DNA of 12,159 bases, taken from the NCBI GenBank assembly GCA_015488875.1, contig WFMX01000266.1, positions 1-12,159 of the forward strand. The letters are read 5' to 3'. The notes beneath the pieces were generated by a model. The model worked only from the letters and a program-made list of their open reading frames with translations. It was not told the origin of the DNA and did no database searches. This stretch comes from Campylobacterota bacterium (GTDB taxonomy: Bacteria > Campylobacterota > Campylobacteria > Campylobacterales > Sulfurovaceae). The position numbers and the translations under genes were made by a program. Shown here piece after piece: positions 6,758 to 12,159 of the stretch (position 1 is the stretch's first letter; every line of letters starts with the position of its first letter).

Positions 6758-7622
6758 ACTCTCTGCTCTGTAGAGATTCTATAGCTACTAGTTCATAGTT
6801 TTTACTATCGGATAGTAGAGCTTTTGTCAATAGATGATTGAGGTGGTGACTACCTGCATATGCACTATATGCACCTAAGATATTGTATCCTGAGACCATC
6901 ATATCGCCCATGGCATCTAATATCTTGTGTTTGACAAACTCATCTTCAAATCTAAGACCCTCTGGATTGAGTATCTTGTGGTCATCCAAGCCTATGGCAT
7001 TTTGAAGAGTTGCACCTAATGCTAGGTTGATACTCTGTAGATACTGTATATCTTTTGCAAAACCAAAGGTTCTTGCTCTAGCTATGTTTTCCACGAAAGC
7101 TTCTCTACTAAATTCAAATCTGTTGCTCTGCTGTCCTATAATAGGGTGGTCGAAATCTATCTCAAAATCAAATGTAGCAGTAGATGATGGTGAGAGCTTA
7201 GCAAACTTATCTCCATCTCTCACTTGAACATCTCTAGTGATGCGGATCACCCGTTTGCTCTCCTCTTGACTCTCTATACCTGCTTCATCTAGCAAAAGGC
7301 AGAAACTGATAGCACTACCGTCCATCACTGGCATCTCACTACCATCTACTATGACACGAATGTTGTCTATGCCATAAGCATATATGACAGACAGGAAATG
7401 CTCTATAGTTGAGATAGAACCTCGTTCGCTACCTATGACAGTCGCCATCTGAGTATTTATGACACTTTTAGGTGACAAAGGGATACTTGTGGCTAAATCT
7501 TCTCTGTAAAATACAATACCTGCATCTACGCCCAATGGCTCAAGCCTAAGTTTGATAGGTGCCCCCGTGTGGAGTCCGATACCCAATACTTCAACTGCTT
7601 GCGCGATGGTTCTTTGCTTCAT
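6738..7622 (-). CDS. lpxC: UDP-3-O-acyl-N-acetylglucosamine deacetylase LpxC
   Basis: Zinc enzyme that removes acetate from UDP-3-O-acyl-GlcNAc, the committed step of lipid A synthesis, acting in the cytoplasm near the inner membrane. The 294-residue product has the full family layout: GIGLHTG (14-20), STIEHFLSV (71-79, E74 and zinc ligand H75), MPVMDGSA (98-105), ARTFGF (183-188), the second zinc site KHKILDAMGD (H232, D236), and GSHHLNHLL with catalytic-type H260. The ATG (7620-7622) has AGGAG 6 bases upstream. A 102-bp gap with promoter-like boxes precedes it, so lpxC may begin its own transcript, with the tsaB-like gene and thrB following closely. Confidence 0.97.
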   Translation of the reverse strand: MKQRTIAQAVEVLGIGLHTGAPIKLRLEPLGVDAGIVFYREDLATSIPLSPKSVINTQMATVIGSERGSISTIEHFLSVIYAYGIDNIRVIVDGSEMPVMDGSAISFCLLLDEAGIESQEESKRVIRITRDVQVRDGDKFAKLSPSSTATFDFEIDFDHPIIGQQSNRFEFSREAFVENIARARTFGFAKDIQYLQSINLALGATLQNAIGLDDHKILNPEGLRFEDEFVKHKILDAMGDMMVSGYNILGAYSAYAGSHHLNHLLTKALLSDSKNYELVAIESLQSREFAKSFA

Positions 7623-7665
7623 CTTATCTCCTGTTTCTCTCGTGAGAACTCTTGCATATTGAGTA

Positions 7666-7683
7666 ATTATAACATAAATTATA
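7666..7683 (-). promoter_or_regulatory. Probable lpxC promoter with two TATAAT boxes
   Basis: Two perfect TATAAT hexamers on the minus strand (7678-7683 and 7666-7671) lie 12 bases apart in the gap before lpxC. The one nearer the gene is preceded by TGT, making an extended -10 (TG-N-TATAAT), and would give a leader of roughly 36 bases ending in a good Shine-Dalgarno. A run of six T lies just upstream of the distal box. No -35 consensus is evident, as usual in Campylobacterota. Confidence 0.65.
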
Positions 7684-7724
7684 AAAAACTAAGAGTCTTT
7701 CATCTGAAAACTATAAATATCTCT

Positions 7725-9161
7725 CTACTTTTTACTATCTGAAACCTTGATACTGTTCACTTTTTTTGGGAGACCGCCTATGATGGCATCTGCATCGTTA
7801 AATATTTTGTCTATATTGTCTCGGATCCACTTGCTATCTAGCCACTCTACAGGTCTCACCTCTATACCCTGTACTAGTATACCAAAGTGCAGATGATCCC
7901 CAAGTGCCAACCCTGTCATACCAGTCTTTGCTATAGTATCACCTGCTTTTACCTCATCACCATCTTTGACATCTACTGTAGCACAGTGACCATAGAGTGT
8001 ATAAAGTCCCAATCCATGATCTATGATAGGCATATTTCCATATATGCCATTATAGTCAGCAAATACCACCTTGCCACCATTGGAAGCGACTATACGAGCC
8101 ATCTTTGTGCTTGCCATGTCGTATCCTAAATGATATGACTCAGATATGACATTTGACTTTTTACCATAGTAGTAGTATCTATGGTCTCCGAAACTTGCGA
8201 CCTTTTTGCCATTTTTGAGCGGGTAGAACTTTTTGATCTTCCAGCTATCTAGTACATCATTGGATAGATTGGATGTATATCTATGTATGAGCTTTTCATT
8301 ATCTATACGCATAGTTTCGTTGACGGCTTTCAATCTCTCAAACCTATCTGCCTTCATATATTTACTATCTTGCTCTGCTAGATCGGTGATCTTGCCATCT
8401 ATGAACTTATCTGATGCTCTTATGGTTGAGGTACGATAGTTTCTTTTTTTGGTATAGTATGGTATCACGGATGCTCTTTTGTTGCCTGCTCTATCTCGTG
8501 CGACAACCTTGGCAGTGAAGCTATCTTCTCTAAAAGGCCATGCTATCAGAGATACGAAATATCCATTTTTTTTGTATGGTTGCACTTTGAACTTTTTGTG
8601 AGCTGCCTCTATATATAGGTCTGCCAATCCATCATCATCGGAAGCTTGGAATATCACCAATGCACTTCCTCCTTGGGTCACACTATATGAGTTGGCGACT
8701 ATATTTACATTGGGACGGCGGTAGTCTATCTTGAGAGCTACTTTTTTGCTCACGCTATTGCCACTTAGATAGTTCCATTTGCTGTTATCATTCACTGTGA
8801 CATTGAGATATATCACTTTTGCTTTTCTGTTCAATCCAGCTTTGGGATACTTGACTAGTATCTTCTTCTCTTTGATACCTGTCAAGTCGTGTGCCGTGGC
8901 GACTATTATCTCTTTCGCTCCGTCACCAAGTGAGACTTGATAACTCTTTATGCCTATATTGTCAGATAGTGTTACTGCTAGAGGATCTTTCGTATTCCAG
9001 TAGCTATATTTTGGCATCTCTATCGTGGGTGGAGTCTGCTCAAACTCATCTGCTGTATATAGATATATGGTTCCTGCACCTACACCACCAAATATAAAGA
9101 GTAGAAGTACTATCCACCCTATGTTGCCTCGTTTTTGTCTTCGCTGTCCTCTTCTTCTCAA
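7725..9161 (-). CDS. Membrane-anchored M23 (LytM) peptidoglycan endopeptidase
   Basis: Predicted zinc peptidase that cuts peptide cross-links in the cell wall. The 478-residue product begins with a very basic stretch (RRRGQRRQKRG) and one membrane segment at about 14-34, so the rest should lie in the periplasm. Two beta-rich, Ig-like segments follow (about 46-146 and 150-240; both carry an S/A-D-x-G-type turn, LSDNIGI and ASDDDGLA), then a linker and the C-terminal M23 domain. All zinc and catalytic residues are present: HLGYD (H344, D348), GHCA (H392) and HLHFG (H423, H425). The start is TTG (9159-9161): the frame opens only a few codons earlier, a GGAG lies 7 bases upstream, and the first internal ATG would remove the membrane anchor. 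It precedes lpxC, as in Campylobacter relatives. Which peptide bond it cuts cannot be read from sequence. Confidence 0.9.
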   Translation of the reverse strand: MRRRGQRRQKRGNIGWIVLLLFIFGGVGAGTIYLYTADEFEQTPPTIEMPKYSYWNTKDPLAVTLSDNIGIKSYQVSLGDGAKEIIVATAHDLTGIKEKKILVKYPKAGLNRKAKVIYLNVTVNDNSKWNYLSGNSVSKKVALKIDYRRPNVNIVANSYSVTQGGSALVIFQASDDDGLADLYIEAAHKKFKVQPYKKNGYFVSLIAWPFREDSFTAKVVARDRAGNKRASVIPYYTKKRNYRTSTIRASDKFIDGKITDLAEQDSKYMKADRFERLKAVNETMRIDNEKLIHRYTSNLSNDVLDSWKIKKFYPLKNGKKVASFGDHRYYYYGKKSNVISESYHLGYDMASTKMARIVASNGGKVVFADYNGIYGNMPIIDHGLGLYTLYGHCATVDVKDGDEVKAGDTIAKTGMTGLALGDHLHFGILVQGIEVRPVEWLDSKWIRDNIDKIFNDADAIIGGLPKKVNSIKVSDSKK

Positions 9162-9182
9162 CTCTCTACTCCATTTCGTATT

Positions 9183-10103
9183 TTATATGGTTAATTTTTT
9201 TAGAATTTTATCTAAAATCTCTTCAAGATTGGTGATATCCATAGTAAAACCACAAGCTTGTGTATGTCCACCACCTCCAAACTCCTCTGCTATCTGTGAG
9301 AGATCTCTTCTCTTGCTCCTGAGTGAGACTTTGGTTTTTCCATTTTGTGCTATGAGCGTGATAGCTACATCCACTGTCGAAATAGTGCGACCTATGTCTG
9401 CTATACCCACCATATCTCTCATCTTTGCCCCTGTATCCTCTATCATATCCCTATCTATCTTGATCGATGATATTTGAGCATTGTGGTGTAGCTCTAGCGT
9501 ATTTAGAGCCTTTGCCGCTATTCGCACAGATGCTAATGAGCGACGATATGTGAGATTGTATGAAATCTCTCTGTGGTCTGCACCACTACTCATCAGCTCC
9601 ATAGCAAAGCCAAATGTATCTTGGGTGACACCACTTGTAGTGAAGTGTTGCGTATCTGACAGCAGTGCTGTGTAGAAGCAGGTCGCACTATCTCTACATA
9701 TATCGAACTCTTGTGAAAACTCCATATATGCTTTATGGGAAGCCGAACACAACATATCATCTACAAGATTGAGAGTTCCGTATAGACTGTTGGTCTTATG
9801 GTGATCTATGTTGATGATATCTCTACCTTCGAGATCAAAGCCCAATCTGTCTATACTCCCACAGTCACATGCTATGATGAGACTCTCGCTATAGCCCATC
9901 TCTCTCTTTATCTTTGTATAATTGGGTAGAAAATCCAAATATTTGGGCAGATCTTTGGAGTAGTTGACCACCTCCACGAGCTTGCCATACCGCTTTAGTA
10001 TCGCATATATACCTAGTGATGTACCGATGGCATCCGCATCTGGATTTATATGCGACAGTATGGTGATAGTACGATAACTATCTATTAGCTCTTTGATGTT
10101 CAT
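9183..10103 (-). CDS. DHH/DHHA1 phosphoesterase, NrnA-like
   Basis: Metal-dependent phosphoesterase of the DHH superfamily, most like bifunctional nanoRNase/pAp phosphatases that degrade 2-5 nt RNAs and 3',5'-bisphosphate nucleotides in the cytoplasm. The 306-residue length fits NrnA rather than the longer RecJ. Motif I is SHINPDADAIG (17-27), motif II CDCG (79-82), motif III DHH (100-102) and motif IV SDT (149-151). The DHHA1 substrate-binding domain ends in FGGGGHTQACGF (275-286). All predicted manganese ligands are present. The ATG lies two bases after the nadC stop, with GTAGAG before it, so the two are almost certainly co-transcribed. A c-di-AMP/pGpG-type activity is possible; the exact substrate is inference. 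The M23 gene follows 21 bp later. Confidence 0.88.
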   Translation of the reverse strand: MNIKELIDSYRTITILSHINPDADAIGTSLGIYAILKRYGKLVEVVNYSKDLPKYLDFLPNYTKIKREMGYSESLIIACDCGSIDRLGFDLEGRDIINIDHHKTNSLYGTLNLVDDMLCSASHKAYMEFSQEFDICRDSATCFYTALLSDTQHFTTSGVTQDTFGFAMELMSSGADHREISYNLTYRRSLASVRIAAKALNTLELHHNAQISSIKIDRDMIEDTGAKMRDMVGIADIGRTISTVDVAITLIAQNGKTKVSLRSKRRDLSQIAEEFGGGGHTQACGFTMDITNLEEILDKILKKLTI

Positions 10104-10105
10104 CT

Positions 10106-10924
10106 CTACTCTACTTTCATTGAGAGGTCTATCCAGTTGGCTTGATGTATGATGCTACCTGATGATATAGCATCTACGCCTGTCTTCGCTATAGCTCTGA
10201 TGGTATCTAGTGTTATGTTGCCACTAGCCTCTAGTAGTATGTGCGGATAGTGTTTATCCCTATATGAGATCGCTTTGCGTATCATATCTAGTGACATATT
10301 GTCGCACATCACTATATCTGCTCCTGCTCTCATAGCTCTCTCTATCATATCCATATCTTCACACTCTATCTCTATCTTGGAAGTAAATGGTATCTTGCGT
10401 CTAATCTCCAGCATGAAGCCATCCAAATCATCTATGGTTTTGAGATGAGTGTCTTTGAGCATCAGACTATCGTCCAATCCCATGCGATGGTTGATGCCAC
10501 CACCACATCTCACAGCATACTTCTCAAACTCTCTCAGTAGAGGTCGAGTCTTTCTAGTATCTAGTAGCTTTGTACCTGTATCGGATATAGCATCTACATA
10601 CTTAGCCGTCAAGGTGGCTACAGATGAAGCATGGAGAGCTATATCTAGTATGGATCTCTCTAGTGATAGTATGCTTTTTGAGTCTCCAGAGATGAAGAGT
10701 AGCTTTGCACCTATCACAAATCTATCTCCATCTTCCACTATCCATTCACAAGAGAGATGATAAATCTCTGCCAATCTATCTATATATTCTCGTCCAGCAA
10801 AGACACCACTACTCTTCGCCACTATATATGCACGGATAGGCTTTGAGTGGCTGATACGAGCAAAGAGATCACCTCTACCCAAATCCTCCGCAACCATATC
10901 TCTAATAAAACGCTCTTTTTGCAC
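10106..10924 (-). CDS. nadC: Nicotinate-nucleotide pyrophosphorylase (quinolinate phosphoribosyltransferase)
   Basis: Makes nicotinate mononucleotide from quinolinate and PRPP with release of CO2 and PPi, in de novo NAD synthesis. The 272-residue product is of normal size. Visible family motifs are AEDLGRGDL (12-20) at the N-terminus, LDTRKTRP and CGGGINHRMGL in the active site, IEIECED, DIVMCDNMS, LEASGNI and TGVDAISSGSI, the order expected for the type II PRTase barrel. The start is GTG (10922-10924), with AAGGA 5 bases upstream (complement of 10930-10934); the next in-frame ATG (residue 10) would begin just before the conserved AEDLG. It is the first gene of the minus-strand series and divergent from dnaJ. 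nadA and nadB are not in the window. Confidence 0.95.
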   Translation of the reverse strand: MQKERFIRDMVAEDLGRGDLFARISHSKPIRAYIVAKSSGVFAGREYIDRLAEIYHLSCEWIVEDGDRFVIGAKLLFISGDSKSILSLERSILDIALHASSVATLTAKYVDAISDTGTKLLDTRKTRPLLREFEKYAVRCGGGINHRMGLDDSLMLKDTHLKTIDDLDGFMLEIRRKIPFTSKIEIECEDMDMIERAMRAGADIVMCDNMSLDMIRKAISYRDKHYPHILLEASGNITLDTIRAIAKTGVDAISSGSIIHQANWIDLSMKVE

Positions 10925-10942
10925 AACTATCCTTCGCCATAA

Positions 10943-10959
10943 ATTATATCGTCATTATA
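10943..10959 (-). promoter_or_regulatory. Probable nadC promoter with two TATAAT boxes
   Basis: Two TATAAT hexamers on the minus strand (10954-10959 and 10943-10948) lie 11 bases apart before nadC. The distal one is preceded by TGA, making an extended -10, and would give a leader of about 22 bases carrying the AAGGA ribosome-binding site. The proximal one would leave a leader of only about 12 bases. Confidence 0.6.
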
Positions 10960-10974
10960 TCAGTGTAGCCATTA

Positions 10975-10994
10975 GAGATAGGAGTTTGCATCTC
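10975..10994. promoter_or_regulatory. Inverted repeat GAGAT-N10-ATCTC between the divergent promoters
   Basis: A 5-bp inverted repeat with a 10-base spacer lies 16 bases upstream of the distal nadC -10 box and about 24 bases upstream of the dnaJ -10 box. Its position would suit an operator acting on either gene, but 5-bp arms arise often by chance. It does not match CIRCE (HrcA) or HAIR (HspR). Confidence 0.2.
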
Positions 10995-11014
10995 AACTAT
11001 TATGAATAAAATTA

Positions 11015-11023
11015 TGGTAAAAT
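11015..11023 (+). promoter_or_regulatory. Probable dnaJ promoter (extended -10)
   Basis: TGG followed by TAAAAT (11018-11023) forms an extended -10 in an AT-rich setting. Initiation about 7 bases downstream would give a leader of roughly 55 bases that includes the hairpin at 11041-11059. No -35 consensus is evident. Confidence 0.55.
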
Positions 11024-11040
11024 TCAAAAAATTTTAATCC

Positions 11041-11059
11041 GACCTTTTCGCAAGAGGTC
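11041..11059 (+). promoter_or_regulatory. Stable hairpin in the dnaJ 5' leader
   Basis: GACCTTTT-CGC-AAGAGGTC forms an 8-bp stem (one G-T pair) with a 3-base loop, ending 25 bases before the dnaJ ATG. No T run follows, so it is not a standard terminator. It does not resemble the CIRCE element. A structural or regulatory role in the leader is inference. Confidence 0.5.
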
Positions 11060-11084
11060 TATCCCACAAACTGAGAGTAGAATA

Positions 11085-12159
11085 ATGACAGAATTTGATT
11101 ACTATGAGATATTGGAAGTTAGTAGAGATTGTAGTGGTGCAGAGCTCAAAAAATCGTACCGTAAACTAGCCATGAAGTATCACCCAGACCGAAATCCTGA
11201 TGATAAAGCAGCAGAAGATAAGTTCAAACAGATCAATGAAGCCTATCAAGCATTGAGTGATGAAGAGAAACGAGCTATATATGATAGATATGGCAAAGAG
11301 GGTCTCAATCGTCAGGGTGGCGGTGGCTTCGGCGGTGGCATGGATGACATGATGGATATCTTCAACTCTATGTTTGGAGGTAGTGGCGGTGGATTTGGCG
11401 GTGGATTCGGACGATCCAAGCGAGATCCAAGTCAGAAATATACATTAGATTTCGAGATGGAGCTTAAGCTTGCATTCAACGAAGCTGTATTTGGCTGTGA
11501 AAAAAAGATAGATATATCATACAAGACATCATGCGATACTTGTAAGGGTACAGGAGCCAAAGATGGCAAGCTAGATACATGTGACTACTGTAACGGTCAA
11601 GGTCAAGTGGTCATGCGACAAGGACCTATGACATTTGCACAGACATGCCCCAAGTGTAAAGGCGAAGGCAAAAAGGTCATCACCAACTGCCCGAAATGTA
11701 ACGGCAAAGGATATAAGAGCATAGATGAGACTATTACAATAAATATACCTGCTGGTGTAGATAGTGGCAATAGACTAAGAGTGCAAGGCTACGGTAATGA
11801 AGACAAACATGGTCGCCGTGGTGATCTATATCTCACATTCCTCGTAGAGGATGATGAGAACTTTGTCAGAAATGGTAGTGATATATATATGGAGATACCA
11901 GTATTTTTCACACAAGCGATATTGGGTGATACTATCAAGATCCCATCACTAGATGGTGAACTAGAGCTAGAGCTGAAGCCAGGTACTAAAGACAAAGAGC
12001 ATTTCATATTCAATGGAGAGGGTGTAGCAGATGTACACAGTGGCAGAAAAGGTCGCCTCATAGCACAAGTACAACTCAAACTACCAAAGAAGCTTACAGA
12101 TACGCAGAGAGAGTTGCTGATACAACTCCAAGAGAGCTTCGGTCTAGAGAGTACTCCTC
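11085..12159 (+). CDS. dnaJ: Chaperone protein DnaJ (Hsp40), 3' end outside window
   Basis: Co-chaperone that delivers unfolded proteins to DnaK and stimulates its ATPase. The frame runs from ATG 11085 to the window edge without a stop, giving 358 residues, close to full length for the family (about 370-380). The J domain (1-70) has HPD at 33-35; a Gly/Phe-rich region spans about 77-109; four zinc-binding C-x-x-C-x-G-x-G repeats start at C150, C166, C188 and C202; the C-terminal substrate-binding domains follow with NIPAGVDSGNRLRVQGYG and HFIFNGEGV. This is a type I DnaJ with all diagnostic residues. Only a weak GAGAG precedes the ATG. The gene is divergent from nadC; neither dnaK nor grpE is in view. 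Isoleucine is mostly coded by ATA (13 of 19). Confidence 0.97.
   Translation, partial: MTEFDYYEILEVSRDCSGAELKKSYRKLAMKYHPDRNPDDKAAEDKFKQINEAYQALSDEEKRAIYDRYGKEGLNRQGGGGFGGGMDDMMDIFNSMFGGSGGGFGGGFGRSKRDPSQKYTLDFEMELKLAFNEAVFGCEKKIDISYKTSCDTCKGTGAKDGKLDTCDYCNGQGQVVMRQGPMTFAQTCPKCKGEGKKVITNCPKCNGKGYKSIDETITINIPAGVDSGNRLRVQGYGNEDKHGRRGDLYLTFLVEDDENFVRNGSDIYMEIPVFFTQAILGDTIKIPSLDGELELELKPGTKDKEHFIFNGEGVADVHSGRKGRLIAQVQLKLPKKLTDTQRELLIQLQESFGLESTP

Noticed and set aside
7684..7715. Terminator after the M23 gene
   Set aside because: The best stem on the minus strand (AGTTTT pairing with AAAGACT) needs a bulge and has almost no G-C pairs, though a T run follows; too weak to call.
9025..9477. 150-codon plus-strand open frame
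   Set aside because: It crosses the junction of the DHH and M23 genes on the opposite strand, both clearly real; its sequence shows no motif.
11041..11059. Hairpin before dnaJ as an intrinsic terminator or CIRCE element
   Set aside because: No T tract follows on either strand at a useful distance, and the arms do not match TTAGCACTC/GAGTGCTAA.
11789..12079. 96-codon minus-strand open frame near the right end
   Set aside because: It lies entirely opposite dnaJ, whose frame is certain from the J domain and zinc repeats; the shadow has serine-rich composition and no recognisable motif.

Overview
The window is an ordinary-looking chromosomal housekeeping segment of a bacterium that I place in the Campylobacterota (Epsilonproteobacteria), possibly near Sulfurovum or Sulfurimonas. 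The main reason is gene order: M23 peptidase, lpxC, a short tsaB-like gene, thrB, ylxR, infB, rbfA and rimP all run in the same direction. As I recall, this is the arrangement in Campylobacter and its relatives. In most other bacteria the infB cluster reads rimP-nusA-ylxR-infB-rbfA; here nusA is missing and rimP comes after rbfA. The presence of lpxC shows a Gram-negative with lipid A. The genus is inference, because no 16S or other marker is present.

Layout. Positions 2-625 (+) hold the C-terminal part of a UDP-glucose 6-dehydrogenase whose start lies outside the window. It converges on a long minus-strand gene series, read from right to left: nadC (10924-10106), a DHH phosphoesterase (10103-9183), a membrane-anchored M23 peptidase (9161-7725), lpxC (7622-6738), a tsaB-like gene (6757-6290), thrB (6274-5393), ylxR (5371-5129), infB (5136-2503), rbfA (2506-2117), rimP (2127-1681) and ribD (1680-679). 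Most junctions overlap or lie within about 20 bp. The exceptions that look like transcription boundaries are a 102-bp gap before lpxC and a compact terminator-like palindrome followed by a TATAAT box between thrB and ylxR. dnaJ (11085 to the window end, +) is divergent from nadC across a 160-bp intergenic region with promoter-like boxes facing both ways and a strong hairpin in the dnaJ leader. No gene-free stretch exceeds 300 bp.

How the genes work together. Four genes (ylxR, infB, rbfA, rimP) serve translation initiation and 30S maturation, and the tsaB-like gene probably serves tRNA t6A modification. lpxC and the M23 peptidase act on the envelope; ugd makes UDP-glucuronate for surface polysaccharide. 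thrB, ribD and nadC are biosynthetic (threonine, riboflavin, NAD). DnaJ is a chaperone. The DHH protein is probably a small-nucleotide phosphatase or nanoRNase.

I saw no mobile element, CRISPR array, tRNA, rRNA, phage gene or defence system, and I do not think a new multi-gene system is present. The more interesting points are small: the thrB/ylxR junction, the dnaJ leader hairpin, paired TATAAT boxes before lpxC and nadC, a very short TsaB, frequent GTG and TTG starts, and a strong preference for the AUA isoleucine codon.
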